Below, one piece after another: positions 52,915 through 62,513 of a stretch of 64,000 nucleotides of DNA. The position numbers and the translations under genes are program-made. The DNA lies in assembly GCA_965194375.1 (NCBI GenBank), contig CBDAEL010000003.1; one strand, given 5' to 3'. Source of the DNA: Tabrizicola_A aquatica. Lineage in GTDB: Bacteria > Pseudomonadota > Alphaproteobacteria > Rhodobacterales > Rhodobacteraceae. A model generated the notes under the pieces. That model was not told where the DNA came from. It searched no databases and saw only the letters and a program-made list of their open reading frames with translations. Positions within the stretch are counted from its first letter, which is position 1; the number at the start of each line of letters is the position of its first letter.

Positions 52915-54267
52915 TTAAGGGCAGGTCACGTCATTGGTCAGCGCATAGGCCATGAAGCCCAAGACGATGATCAGCCCCATCGTCATCAGCACCTTCAGCG
53001 CCCCATCCGGCGGCGGGCGGCGGAACACGGCCTCATAGGCGTGGAACACGAGATGGCCGCCATCCAGAACCGGGATCGGGAAAAGGTTGATGAGCCCAAT
53101 TCCCAAGGACATCACCGCCAGCATGGTGATGTAATACTCAAGCCCTTGCGTCGCCGCCTGCCCCATCACCTGCGCCATGCCAATCGGGCCGGAAATATTG
53201 CACGAGCTGATGGTGCCTGTGACCACATTCCAAAGCCCCGAGAGCGACATGACACCCGCAAACCAAGCATTCTCGGCCGCAAGGCCCAGCGCCTCGAACA
53301 CACCGGGCCGACGCAGTTCCGGTTCAAACAACAGCCCCCCCGTCAGCCCGATCAGCCAGCGAGTTTCAAATCCACCCTCGGCCTTCGGCAGATCGCGGCG
53401 GTTGGGCGTGATGGTGATGTCAAAGACCTTGCCCGTCTCGCTGCCATCGGCGCGCCAGACCGTCAGTGGCACGGGCGCCCCTGCCAGCCCTTCAACGATG
53501 GGGGGCAGCTCGGCAAAGGCGGTGACGGGTTGGCCATTGGCGGCCAAGATCACATCGCCTTCTTCCAGCCCTGCCGCGATGGCGGCGGATTTTAGCTGCA
53601 CCGAAGCCACCAGCGGCGGCATCGGATGGGCGGCGGTCACCATCTGCTCGGTCCCGTCGCGCAAGATGCGATAGTTGACGCTGGCGGCCGCCGGCAGATC
53701 GCGCGCGGCCAGAAGGTAGCTTTCCAGATCCGGTGTCTCGACCCCGTTCAGGGTAAGCACCTGATCCCCCGAGGCCAAGGGCTGGGCTGCGCCCGGCAGC
53801 GTGGCAACGGTGCCGATCACCGGGCGCTCAGTCGCGACCCCGGTCCACAGGATCAGGCCCCAATAGACCACGAGGGCCAGAATGAAGTTAAAGATCGGCC
53901 CCGCCGCCACCGTGGCCGAGCGCGCCCAAAGCGGCGCACCGTGCATGGTGTGGCGCTTTTCGTTCGCCGAAAGCCCGGCGATGGCTGCGGCATCCTTGCC
54001 CGAGGCCGCATCAGAATCCCCTTTGAACTTCACATAGCCGCCCAAGGGAATGGCCGCGATTTGCCAGCGTGTGCCGCGACGGTCGATGCGGTTGAAGAGC
54101 ACCGGGCCAAAGCCAAGGCTGAACACTTCGGCATGGATCCCGCTCCAGCGGCCCACGATGTAATGGCCGTATTCGTGGACAAAGACGATGATGCCGATGG
54201 CCAGAATGAAAAAGGCCAGCGTCCAAAGAAGGCCGCCCGTGCCCAGCAGCGTCGCCAAAATGTCCAC
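52915..54267 (-). CDS. rseP: Site-2 zinc protease RseP
   Basis: 450 aa with GTG start inside the dxr stop (TAGTG). Zinc motif HEYGH in the first membrane helix (IIVFVHEYGHYIVGRW), two PDZ domains (GDQVLTLNGVETPD; EGDVILAANGQPVTA), and the third zinc ligand in LFPIPVLDGGHL. Cleaves membrane-embedded anti-sigma factors and signal-peptide remnants. Confidence 0.96.
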   Translation of the reverse strand: MDILATLLGTGGLLWTLAFFILAIGIIVFVHEYGHYIVGRWSGIHAEVFSLGFGPVLFNRIDRRGTRWQIAAIPLGGYVKFKGDSDAASGKDAAAIAGLSANEKRHTMHGAPLWARSATVAAGPIFNFILALVVYWGLILWTGVATERPVIGTVATLPGAAQPLASGDQVLTLNGVETPDLESYLLAARDLPAAASVNYRILRDGTEQMVTAAHPMPPLVASVQLKSAAIAAGLEEGDVILAANGQPVTAFAELPPIVEGLAGAPVPLTVWRADGSETGKVFDITITPNRRDLPKAEGGFETRWLIGLTGGLLFEPELRRPGVFEALGLAAENAWFAGVMSLSGLWNVVTGTISSCNISGPIGMAQVMGQAATQGLEYYITMLAVMSLGIGLINLFPIPVLDGGHLVFHAYEAVFRRPPPDGALKVLMTMGLIIVLGFMAYALTNDVTCP

Positions 54268-55448
54268 TAGCCGATCCTTATCTGTTGGGCCAATTCGCTG
54301 GCCCGCACCCGTGCGAGATGGTCCATCGCCAGAACATCTTCAAGGCTTTGGGCGGCATTTCCAAGGCGGGTTTCGGCCGAAAGCCGGTCAAGCGTTGCCT
54401 CAACGAGGGCAGCCATCTGCATAAACCCGATATGGCCTGCGATGAACTGATCCAGCGCGATTTCCTTGGCCGCATTGAACGCCGCCCCTGTAAGGCCGCG
54501 CACCTCCATCACCTCGCGCGCAAGGCGCAGCGCGGGATAGCGCGTCTCATCGGGGGCGCGGAAGGTCAGTTTGCCCAAGGCGGCAAGGTCCAACTTCGCC
54601 ACGGGCAAAGGTTGGCGCTGCGGCCAATTCAGCGCATAGCCGATGGGGTGGCGCATGTCGGGCGTCCCCAGATGCGCCATCACCGCGCCATCGGTGAAGC
54701 CGACCATGGAATGGATGATGGATTCGGGGTGAATGATCACCTCAATCTGATCCGGGCGCACACCGAAAAACTCACGCGTTTCAATGATTTCCAGCGCCTT
54801 ATTGAACATGGACGCCGAATCGATGGTGATCCGCGCGCCCATCGCCCAATTCGGATGCGCCAAGGCCTCGGCCACCGTGGCATGGGCCAACCGCTCCAGC
54901 GGCCAATCGCGCAAAGCCCCGCCCGATGCGGTCAGGATGATGCGGTCAAGCGCGGTCAGATCCTCGCCCACAAGGGCCTGAAAGATGGCCGAATGCTCGC
55001 TGTCCACCGGAAGAATGGTGGCCCCATGCACGCGGGCGGTCGCCAAAAGCAACTCTCCGGCGGTGACAAGGCTTTCCTTATTGGCAAGGGCAAGCGACGC
55101 CCCATGTGCCAAGGCACGCATTCCTGGCACAAGGCCTGCCGCCCCGACGATGCCGCTCATCACCCAATCGGCGGGGCGGTCAGCCGCCTCGGCAATGGCC
55201 TGCGCCCCGGCGGCGGCGTGAACACCACTGCCGGCAAGGGCCGCGCGCAAAGCGGGCAGGTTTTCCTCATGCGCTGTCACGGCGATCTCGGCGCGCAGGA
55301 TCACGGCCATTTCCGCCAACCGGGTCACATTATGACCGCCGGTCAGGGCGACCGTGTGGAACGCCTCCGCGCCGCCCATGCGGCAGATCAGATCAAAGGT
55401 GCTTTCCCCGATCGAACCGGTCGCGCCAAAAATCGAGATGCGACGCAT
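54267..55448 (-). CDS. dxr: 1-deoxy-D-xylulose 5-phosphate reductoisomerase
   Basis: 393 aa. NADPH loop FGATGSIGEST at residues 7-17, LANKESLVTAGELL, metal site DSEHSAIFQAL, and SMFNKALEIIE. Commits the MEP pathway to isoprenoids, feeding UppS two genes upstream in the operon. Standard length. Confidence 0.97.
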   Translation of the reverse strand: MRRISIFGATGSIGESTFDLICRMGGAEAFHTVALTGGHNVTRLAEMAVILRAEIAVTAHEENLPALRAALAGSGVHAAAGAQAIAEAADRPADWVMSGIVGAAGLVPGMRALAHGASLALANKESLVTAGELLLATARVHGATILPVDSEHSAIFQALVGEDLTALDRIILTASGGALRDWPLERLAHATVAEALAHPNWAMGARITIDSASMFNKALEIIETREFFGVRPDQIEVIIHPESIIHSMVGFTDGAVMAHLGTPDMRHPIGYALNWPQRQPLPVAKLDLAALGKLTFRAPDETRYPALRLAREVMEVRGLTGAAFNAAKEIALDQFIAGHIGFMQMAALVEATLDRLSAETRLGNAAQSLEDVLAMDHLARVRASELAQQIRIG

Positions 55449-55451
55449 CGG

Positions 55452-56264
55452 TCAGCCCTTCACAAGAGGAAACAGCGGCACCAAGACATGCAGCGCCGCC
55501 GTGGTAATTGCCGCAAAAGCCAAGGCGTCAAACCGATCCAACAGACCGCCATGACCGGGGATCAGGTTGGAGCTGTCCTTCACCCCAGTGCGGCGCTTGA
55601 TGGCGCTTTCAGCGATATCGCCCATTTGCCCGGCAAAGGCGACAAAGGGCGAGGCCCACAACAGATGCCAGGCGCCAAACCCTGCCGCCCAAAAGCCATA
55701 CCCCACGGCCACTGCACCGAGCCACCCGGCTACGGTGCCGGACCAGGTTTTCTTGGGGCTGATGGCAGGCCAGAACTTCGGTCCACCCAGCATCCGCCCG
55801 GCGAAATAACCCATCACATCCGACACGATCACTACGGCAAAGACCCACAGCACAGGCGCCAGACCAAGGCTCTCGCGCAGCATGACAAGGCAAAGCCCCG
55901 TGGCCATGATGACAAGCGCATAGCCAAAGAACATCTTGCGCTTGGTGTTTTGGATCATCGCACCGGCCACCGCAGGCACCACAAGGCCCACCAGCATCCA
56001 AGGTGAAGGCGACCACAGGTTGACCGCCAGCATCCCCGCCGCGAGCGAGCCAAGCCACAGCGACAGATCGCGCCCGGGATCGGCGGTCATCCGCGCCAGT
56101 TCCCACATCATGCCCCCGGTCAAGGCCACGACCAAAAGCGCAAAGGGCGCGCCTCCCAGCCAAACCTCGACGCCGCCGATTACCAACATGACAATCGCCG
56201 ATAAGACGCGCGGCCTTAGGTCGCCCCAATCTACGCCGCCCGCGGCACCTTGGCCTGCTGTCAT
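55452..56264 (-). CDS. cdsA: Phosphatidate cytidylyltransferase
   Basis: 270 aa integral membrane enzyme making CDP-diacylglycerol. Start MTAGQGAAGG overlaps the uppS stop (ATGA); open frame beyond is uppS sequence. The C-terminal CdsA signature is GDIAESAIKRRTGVKDSSNL with PGHGGLLDRFD, preceded by FGYALV and KTWSGTVAGWLG. Eight helices. Three nt before dxr. Confidence 0.96.
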   Translation of the reverse strand: MTAGQGAAGGVDWGDLRPRVLSAIVMLVIGGVEVWLGGAPFALLVVALTGGMMWELARMTADPGRDLSLWLGSLAAGMLAVNLWSPSPWMLVGLVVPAVAGAMIQNTKRKMFFGYALVIMATGLCLVMLRESLGLAPVLWVFAVVIVSDVMGYFAGRMLGGPKFWPAISPKKTWSGTVAGWLGAVAVGYGFWAAGFGAWHLLWASPFVAFAGQMGDIAESAIKRRTGVKDSSNLIPGHGGLLDRFDALAFAAITTAALHVLVPLFPLVKG

Positions 56265-56989
56265 GCCGTCACTACCCCGCCAAAGCGCCGCTCGCGCTGG
56301 CCAAAACGACCTACGATCTCGGCCAGATGCTGGGCGGTAAAGTCGGGCCACAGCGTTTCGGTGAATTCATACTCGGCATAAGCCGCCTGCCAAGGCAGAA
56401 AGTTTGACGTCCGCGTCTCGCCCGAGGTGCGGATCACCAGATCCGGGTCGGGCAGATCGGCGGTATCAAGGTGCTGGCTGATCAGCTCGTCGGTGATTTG
56501 ATCGGCCGTCAGCCGCCCTTCCGCCACGGCGCGGGCAATGTCGCGGGTGGCGCGGGTGATCTCATCACGCCCGCCATAGTTGATGCCCACGGTCAGGTTG
56601 AGCCGGTCATAGGTGGCGGTGCGGGCCTCGATCGAGGTTTGCAGCCGCTTCAGCCGCGGGTTGAGCATGGAACGATCGCCAATAAACCGCATACGCACCG
56701 ATTCGGCGGCCATGCGGTCCGCCTCTCGCTCGATATAGCGCGAGAAGATGGCCATCAGACCCAGAACCTCTTCGGTGGTGCGCTTCCAGTTCTCAGTCGA
56801 AAAGGCATAGATGGTCAGCCATTTGATCCCAAGCTCTGGTGCCGCGCTCACGATTTCCTTCACCCGCTCGGCGCCCTTCCGGTGCCCCACCAGCCGGGGC
56901 CAACCGCGCTGGGTTGCCCAGCGACCATTGCCATCCATAATGATGGCGACGTGTTGGGCCTGGCGGGGACTTTTGCTATCTGCAGCCAC
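56261..56989 (-). CDS. uppS: Undecaprenyl/polyprenyl diphosphate synthase
   Basis: 242 aa. Signature IIMDGNGRWATQRGWPRLVGH with catalytic Asp19, then FSTENWKR and the C-terminal PDLVIRTSGETRTSNFLPWQ. cis-Prenyltransferase making the peptidoglycan lipid carrier. Upstream neighbour frr is 96 nt away. Confidence 0.97.
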   Translation of the reverse strand: MAADSKSPRQAQHVAIIMDGNGRWATQRGWPRLVGHRKGAERVKEIVSAAPELGIKWLTIYAFSTENWKRTTEEVLGLMAIFSRYIEREADRMAAESVRMRFIGDRSMLNPRLKRLQTSIEARTATYDRLNLTVGINYGGRDEITRATRDIARAVAEGRLTADQITDELISQHLDTADLPDPDLVIRTSGETRTSNFLPWQAAYAEYEFTETLWPDFTAQHLAEIVGRFGQRERRFGGVVTA

Positions 56990-57085
56990 GTCTCGTCTTT
57001 CTTTGCTTTGCCCCTAATTGGAGGCGGATCCATCTCAAATAACCGGGATCAGAGGCGCCCGGACGCCTTGAAGGTATTGCTTGGC

Positions 57086-57649
57086 TTAGATCTGCATGAT
57101 TTCGGCTTGCTTGGATTCAAGCACCTTATCGACGGCAGCAACCTGCTTATCCGTCATCTCCTGCACCTCGTCGGACCACATTTTCTGGTCATCTTCCGAC
57201 ATCCCGGCGGCCTTGGCCTTTTTGATTTGATCCATGCCATCGCGGCGCACGTTGCGGATCGCCACCTTGGCGCTTTCGGCATATTGCGCCGCGACCTTGG
57301 TCAGCTCCTTGCGGCGCTGCTCGTTCAACTCGGGGATCGGCAGGCGGATCAGCGGGCCGTCGGTGACCGGGTTGATGCCAATGCCAGATTCGCGGATCGC
57401 CTTTTCAATCTTGCCGATCATCGCCTTGTCCCAGACGTTGATCACCACCATGCGCGGCTCGGGGACGTTCACGGTGCCAAGCTGGTTGATCGGGGTCATC
57501 TGACCATAGGCATCGACCTGAATAGGCTCGACGATGGAGGCCGAGGCGCGGCCGGTGCGCAAGCTGGCAAATTCCTGCTTGAGCGCGTTCATCGCGCCAT
57601 CCATCCGGCGCTGAATGGCATCAAGGTCAATCTCAAGATCGTCGGACAT
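57086..57649 (-). CDS. frr: Ribosome recycling factor
   Basis: 187 aa. Typical elements: FASLRTGRASASIVEPIQVDAYG, PEPRMVVINVWDKAMI, IRLPIPELNEQRRKEL. Splits post-termination ribosomes with EF-G. AGGAAG SD. Follows pyrH by ~110 nt in the pyrH-frr-uppS-cdsA order common to proteobacteria. Confidence 0.98.
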   Translation of the reverse strand: MSDDLEIDLDAIQRRMDGAMNALKQEFASLRTGRASASIVEPIQVDAYGQMTPINQLGTVNVPEPRMVVINVWDKAMIGKIEKAIRESGIGINPVTDGPLIRLPIPELNEQRRKELTKVAAQYAESAKVAIRNVRRDGMDQIKKAKAAGMSEDDQKMWSDEVQEMTDKQVAAVDKVLESKQAEIMQI

Positions 57650-57759
57650 CGGGTCTTCCTTTGGGTCTTAGGGTCTGCGGCCAGACCTCTGCTTTGCGCC
57701 CTTCTACTCAATGCTGGGGCGAAAATAAACTGGGGCTTTGAGTGGGAACCGCGCAGACG

Positions 57760-58494
57760 TCAGTCTTGCACGCGGGTGTAGGTGCCCTTGCCTTCCAGAA
57801 TTCCGCGGAAGCCACCGGGCTCATCCAACGAGAACACAATAATCGGCAGGTTGTTGTCACGCGCCAAGGCAATGGCCGAGGCATCCATGACGCCGAGGTG
57901 CTTTTGCAAAACCTCGTCATAGGTCACATGCGTGTAGCGCGTGGCGTCGGCGTGTTTCTTGGGGTCTTTGTCATAGACCCCATCCACCTTGGTGCCCTTG
58001 AAAATGGCCTGACAGGCCATCTCGGACGCGCGCAGCGTAGCCGCGGTATCGGTGGTGAAATAAGGGTTACCGGTGCCGGCGGCAAAGATGCAGACGCGCT
58101 TTTTCTCAAGGTGGCGCACGGCGCGGCGGCGGATATAGGGCTCGCAGACCTGATCCATCGGGATGGCCGAGATCACGCGGGTGTAAACGCCGATCTGCTC
58201 CAGCGCAGACTGCATGGCCAGCGCGTTCATCACGGTGGCCAGCATGCCCATGTAATCGGCAGTGGTCCGCTCCATCCCTTGGGCCGACCCTGCCAAACCG
58301 CGGAAGATATTGCCGCCGCCGATCACCATGCAAACCTCGACCCCCATATCGCGGACCGACTTCACCTCTTGGGCAATCCGCGCCACGGTCGGGGGATGCA
58401 GGCCATAGCCCTGATCGCCCATCAGCGCCTCGCCCGAGATTTTGAGCATAACGCGGTCGTATTTGACCCCCGGTTCGGTGGTGGCGTTGGACAT
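57760..58494 (-). CDS. pyrH: UMP kinase
   Basis: 244 aa. N-terminal YDRVMLKISGEALMGDQGYG, CMVIGGGNIFRG and FAAGTGNPYFTTDTAATLRA are diagnostic of bacterial UMP kinase (hexameric). Converts UMP to UDP. AGGGA SD. First gene of the leftward block visible here; divergent from miaA. Confidence 0.98.
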   Translation of the reverse strand: MSNATTEPGVKYDRVMLKISGEALMGDQGYGLHPPTVARIAQEVKSVRDMGVEVCMVIGGGNIFRGLAGSAQGMERTTADYMGMLATVMNALAMQSALEQIGVYTRVISAIPMDQVCEPYIRRRAVRHLEKKRVCIFAAGTGNPYFTTDTAATLRASEMACQAIFKGTKVDGVYDKDPKKHADATRYTHVTYDEVLQKHLGVMDASAIALARDNNLPIIVFSLDEPGGFRGILEGKGTYTRVQD

Positions 58495-58566
58495 GGTTTT
58501 TCCCTGTATGTGGGTGTGATCTTGGATTAACGCGCAAAATGTCGCAAAACACGGGAAGGATCAACC

Positions 58567-58608
58567 GCTGAAACGCCACGGTGGGGGTTTCAGCCCCCTG
58601 CCCCCACC
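58567..58608 (+). promoter_or_regulatory. Alternative hairpins in the miaA leader
   Basis: GCTGAAAC (58567-58574) pairs perfectly with GTTTCAGC (58587-58594); GGTGGGGG (58580-58587) pairs perfectly with CCCCCACC (58601-58608). The two share G58587 and interlock, so cannot form together. The second ends 10 nt before the miaA ATG. Confidence 0.45.
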
Positions 58609-58618
58609 TGAGACTAGA

Positions 58619-59497
58619 ATGGGACAGATGAAGCAGATCAGCGGCATTTCGCGAGAGGCCCCGGTGTTGATCGCCGGGCCGACGGCCAGCGGCAAATCTG
58701 CCTTGGCGATGGAGATCGCTGCGCGCGATGGCCGGGTCATTGTGAATGCCGATGCGTTGCAGGTCTATGGCTGCTGGCGGGTGTTGACTGCGCGCCCAAG
58801 CCTCGCCGATGAGGCCGCCTTGCCCCATGCCCTTTACGGCCATGTGGGGCGGCAAGAGAGCTACTCCACCGGGCGCTGGCTGCGCGAGGTGGTGCCCTTT
58901 TTGGCGCAGCCTGTGGTCATCGTCGGTGGCACCGGGTTGAACTTTTCGGCACTGACCGAGGGTCTGGCCGATATTCCAGCCGTTCCGCCCGAGGTGCGGG
59001 CCGAGGCCGATGCGCGGGTGACCGCCGAAGGCTTTGCCGCCCTGCGCGGCGAACTGGACGGCGCAACGCTGGCGCGAATTGACCCGCAGAATGGCGCGCG
59101 GATCCAGCGCGCTTGGGAGGTTTTGCGCAGCACCGGACGGGGGCTTGCGGCGTGGCAGCATGAGACCCCGGCCCCGGCCCTGCCGCTGACGCAGGCCGAA
59201 GCCCTGGTGCTGCGCCCCGAGGTCGGCTGGCTTGATGCGCGAATCAATCGACGCTTTCACGCAATGCTGGAGGCAGGCGCCTTGGAAGAGGCCCGCGCCG
59301 CCCTGCCCGACTGGCAGCCGCGCCTGCCCTCATCGCGCGCGATCGGTGGGCCTGAACTGATTGACTTTTTACAAGAAAAATCAACACTCTCCGAAGCGAT
59401 TGACGCATCCATTCTGGCCAGTCGGCGCTATGCCAAACGCCAACGCACTTGGTTTCGCTCGCGCATGGGCGCTTGGCAGGAGTTTCCCTGCAGCTAA
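58619..59497 (+). CDS. miaA: tRNA dimethylallyltransferase
   Basis: 292 aa. Walker A AGPTASGKSALAMEIA; the substrate motif is NADALQVY in place of the more usual NADSMQVY; IVGGTGLNFSALTEGLADIP follows; C-terminal ASRRYAKRQRTWFR is characteristic. Adds dimethylallyl to A37 of tRNAs reading U-initial codons. A methionine three codons in is an alternative start; neither has a strong SD. A short inverted repeat GGCGGA-TG-TCCGCC follows the stop. Confidence 0.95.
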   Translation: MGQMKQISGISREAPVLIAGPTASGKSALAMEIAARDGRVIVNADALQVYGCWRVLTARPSLADEAALPHALYGHVGRQESYSTGRWLREVVPFLAQPVVIVGGTGLNFSALTEGLADIPAVPPEVRAEADARVTAEGFAALRGELDGATLARIDPQNGARIQRAWEVLRSTGRGLAAWQHETPAPALPLTQAEALVLRPEVGWLDARINRRFHAMLEAGALEEARAALPDWQPRLPSSRAIGGPELIDFLQEKSTLSEAIDASILASRRYAKRQRTWFRSRMGAWQEFPCS

Positions 59498-59656
59498 GGC
59501 GGATGTCCGCCATCCATGGCTTTGCCCACACTCTTTCTGCGCCAAAGTCTGTGCCAAAGGGTGATTCGGAAAAATCAAGCAATCTTTTTGCTTGGGTCGG
59601 ACGCAAACCCCTGCCACTGTAGGGAAACACGTGAAAAGACCTGACCGAGCACTCGA

Positions 59657-60454
59657 ATGACAGCCCAGATCGAAGCTTCTCAGACGCGACTCGTCGCTTT
59701 ACCGCGGCTGGCTGCGGCTGGCCGGTGGCGTGTCGAAGCGATGCGCACGCTGAGTGAGCCGTGCTTGTTGTGGTTCACCAAGGGTCAAGGCCGTATCACC
59801 GTGGCGGGCGTTACCCGGGGTTATACAGCCCACAATGCGATCTACATTCCCGCAGGCGTGATGCACGGCTTTGAAGTCGGCCCGCAGGTCTTTGGAACGG
59901 CTGTGTTTTTCGGCCGCGACAATGCGGTGACACTGCCCGATCAGCCCCAACATTTGCGCATCCGCGAAGTGCATGCCCAGCAAGAGGTGAATGTCATCCT
60001 CGACATGATCCAGCGCGAGATGGACAGCACCACCCCCGCCCATGACCGCGCCGCCGGGCATTATCTGGGGCTTTTGGGCGTCTGGCTCGAGCGTCAAGTC
60101 GTGCGCGCCGCGCCCGAGACCGCACCACCCGATGCCGCGCGCCGACTGGTCGCCCGCTTTACCCAACTGATGGAACGCGAGTTCCGCAAAGGTCTGGGCG
60201 TGGGCGAGATGGCCGCCAAACTGGGCGTGACACCAACCCACCTTACACGCTGCTGCCGTGAGACCTGCAGCCGTTCGGCGATTGATCTGCTGCAAGACCG
60301 CCGGATTTTTGAGGCGCTGCGCCTTTTGTCGGAAACCGACACCCCGGTTGGGCGCATTGGCGAAAGCCTTGGCTTCAACTCACCGGCCTATTTCACCCGC
60401 GCTTTCCAAAACATGACCGGTGTCTCGCCCACCGCCTTTCGCCGGTCTTTGTGA
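59657..60454 (+). CDS. AraC family transcriptional regulator
   Basis: 265 aa. N-terminal cupin-type sensor (LLWFTKGQGRITVAGV; AIYIPAGVMHGFEVG) and C-terminal double helix-turn-helix: GEMAAKLGVTPTHLTRCCRE and IGESLGFNSPAYFTRAFQNM with TGVSPTAFRRSL. It precedes a peptide ABC importer on the same strand and may control it. An inverted repeat CAAGCAA-TCTTT-TTGCTTG (59576-59594) lies ~60 nt before the start. Confidence 0.92.
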   Translation: MTAQIEASQTRLVALPRLAAAGRWRVEAMRTLSEPCLLWFTKGQGRITVAGVTRGYTAHNAIYIPAGVMHGFEVGPQVFGTAVFFGRDNAVTLPDQPQHLRIREVHAQQEVNVILDMIQREMDSTTPAHDRAAGHYLGLLGVWLERQVVRAAPETAPPDAARRLVARFTQLMEREFRKGLGVGEMAAKLGVTPTHLTRCCRETCSRSAIDLLQDRRIFEALRLLSETDTPVGRIGESLGFNSPAYFTRAFQNMTGVSPTAFRRSL

Positions 60455-60840
60455 CCGCCTAAAGCCCGAGGGCCTGCGCCAACCGAACGCCCCCCCCTCG
60501 CAGGGGCGGCGGCCTTGGTCTGTAAAGAGGCCCCAGGGCAGAGAATCGATCCGGTTTCTCCGGCCTTGTGGATGCGCCTCCGCCGGAGCGGAAATCGCCT
60601 TGCAAAACCTGACACCTGTGTCGTGCACCGATTCACCGTCATTATGTCGTGAACAGAGCGTCATTCGCCGAATCTTGTCGTTGACGCGCGGCGCGAAAAA
60701 ATGCGGAATACGACAGTGACGATCGCTGCCCTGCACCGTCGGTTAAGTACGCCTTACACAGGCGTGCAGTCCGGAACAGAACAGGGTGTGAAGATTGCAG
60801 CCAACTCGAAAACAAGGCTCAGCCTGACAGGGAGACGAAG
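60455..60840. promoter_or_regulatory. 386-nt gap upstream of the second peptide importer
   Basis: No gene seen. Probable promoter TTGACG (60681-60686), 17-nt spacer, CGGAAT (60704-60709) about 130 nt before the binding-protein start, implying a long 5' leader. No obvious riboswitch or tRNA. Confidence 0.4.
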
Positions 60841-62490
60841 ATGAAAGACACCTTTGAGACCAATACGCTGCATCCCGCAGCGAAGATGTATGCTGAAGAG
60901 GTCCGCGCCGGCCAGTTGAGCCGCCGCGAATTCCTCGTCCGCTCGACCGCACTGGGCGTGTCGGCTGTTGCAGCCTATGGCCTGCTGGGCCTCGACGCCC
61001 CGGCTCAGGCTCAGGACGCCCCGGCTCAGGGCGGCACCCTGCGCATGAACATGGAAACCAAAGCGCTGAAAGACCCGCGCACTTGGGACTGGTCGGAACT
61101 CGCGAACTTCGGCCGCGGCTGGCTGGAATACATGGTGGAATACAACAGCGACGGCACCCTGCGCGGCATGCTGATCGAATCGTGGACCGTCAACGACACC
61201 GCCACCGAATTCACCCTGAACGTTCGTCAGGGCGTGAAGTGGTCGAATGGCGATGATTTCACCGCTGACGACGTGGCATTCAACATCAGCCGTTGGTGCG
61301 ATGGCAACGTTGAAGGCAACTCGATGGCCGGCCGTATGGCTTCGCTGCAGGATCCGGCCACCAAGCTGGCTCGTGAAGGCGCGATCACCGTTGTCGATGC
61401 CGCCACCGTCAAGCTGACCACCCAGTCGCCCGACATCACCATCATCGTTGGCATGGCTGACTATCCCGCTGCTGTCGTTCACAGCGGTTATGACGGTGGT
61501 GATCCGGCTGCTAACCCGGTTGGCACTGGCCCGTTCAAGCCCGAAACCAACGAAGTTGGCGTCAAGCAGGTTCTGGTCCGCGCTGACAACCCCTGGTGGG
61601 GCACTGAAGTCTATGGCGGCCCCTACCTGGACCGCATCGAATACATCGACTTCGGCACCGATCCGGCCGCTGTCGTTGCCGCTGCAGGCGGTGGCGAGAT
61701 TGACGCCGTTTACGCCTCGACCGGCGAATACATCGACCAGCTGGACGCTCTGGGCTGGACCCGCTCGGAAGCCGTGACCTCGGCCACGCTCGCCGTGCGC
61801 TTCAACCAGCAGCAAGAGCCCTACACCAACCGCGACGTGCGTCGCGCGCTGATCAAGGCCGTCAACAACGCTGTTGTTCTGGAACTGGGCTACTCGAACC
61901 GCGGCACCGTGGCCGAAAACCACCACGTCTGCCCGATCCACCCGGAATACTTCGCGCTTCCGGCGCTGGTGGTCGATCCGGCTGCAGCCAAGGCAGAAAT
62001 CGAAGCTGCCGGTCACGGCGCGACCGAGTTCGAACTGATCTCGTTGGATGATGGCTGGCAGGCTCCGACCTGTGACGCTGTTGCGGCCCAAATCCGTGAC
62101 GCAGGCATCAACATCAAGCGCACCGTTCTGCCGGGCTCGACCTTCTGGAACGACTGGACCAAGTACCCGTTCTCGGCCACCGAATGGAACATGCGCCCGC
62201 TTGGCGTGCAGGTTCTGGCGCTGGCTTACCGTTCGGGCGAAGCTTGGAACGAAAGCGCCTTTGCGAACGCTGACTTTGATGCCGCACTGGCCGAAGCTCT
62301 GTCGATCGCTGACGTTGAAAAGCGCCGCGCCGTGATGGAAAAGGTCGAGCGGATCATGCAGGACGAAGGCGTTATGATCCAGCCCTACTGGCGCTCGATC
62401 TACCGTCACTTCGATCCGAAGGTGAAGGGTGCTGACATGCACTCCACCTTTGAGCATCATCACTACAAGTGGTCGATCGCAGCCGCATAA
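60841..62490 (+). CDS. Tat-exported peptide ABC transporter substrate-binding protein
   Basis: 549 aa. Twin-arginine signal LSRREFLVRSTALGVSAVAA with cleavage near PAQAQ, so it is exported folded, unlike the Sec-dependent binding protein at 16448. SBP_bac_5 features: LRMNMETKALKDPRTWDW, NVRQGVKWSNGDDFTADDVAF and GTGPFKPETN. Binds an oligopeptide or similar solute. GGGAG SD. Codon choice is unusually uniform (many GCT/CTG/GTT), consistent with high expression. Followed by a hairpin and two permease genes. Confidence 0.93.
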   Translation: MKDTFETNTLHPAAKMYAEEVRAGQLSRREFLVRSTALGVSAVAAYGLLGLDAPAQAQDAPAQGGTLRMNMETKALKDPRTWDWSELANFGRGWLEYMVEYNSDGTLRGMLIESWTVNDTATEFTLNVRQGVKWSNGDDFTADDVAFNISRWCDGNVEGNSMAGRMASLQDPATKLAREGAITVVDAATVKLTTQSPDITIIVGMADYPAAVVHSGYDGGDPAANPVGTGPFKPETNEVGVKQVLVRADNPWWGTEVYGGPYLDRIEYIDFGTDPAAVVAAAGGGEIDAVYASTGEYIDQLDALGWTRSEAVTSATLAVRFNQQQEPYTNRDVRRALIKAVNNAVVLELGYSNRGTVAENHHVCPIHPEYFALPALVVDPAAAKAEIEAAGHGATEFELISLDDGWQAPTCDAVAAQIRDAGINIKRTVLPGSTFWNDWTKYPFSATEWNMRPLGVQVLALAYRSGEAWNESAFANADFDAALAEALSIADVEKRRAVMEKVERIMQDEGVMIQPYWRSIYRHFDPKVKGADMHSTFEHHHYKWSIAAA

Positions 62491-62513
62491 GGCCAGCAAT
62501 CGAACCATAATCG

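Noticed and set aside
54285..56006. 573-codon plus-strand frame opposite dxr and cdsA
   Set aside because: Spans two real genes on the other strand and has composition of an antisense frame.
59500..59513. GGCGGATGTCCGCC after miaA as a terminator
   Set aside because: The loop would be only two bases and no T-run follows.
60590..60602. CTCCGCCGGAG palindrome resembling the kyn repeat
   Set aside because: Lacks the GGGAGTATTT part of the repeat; short GC palindromes are expected by chance here.
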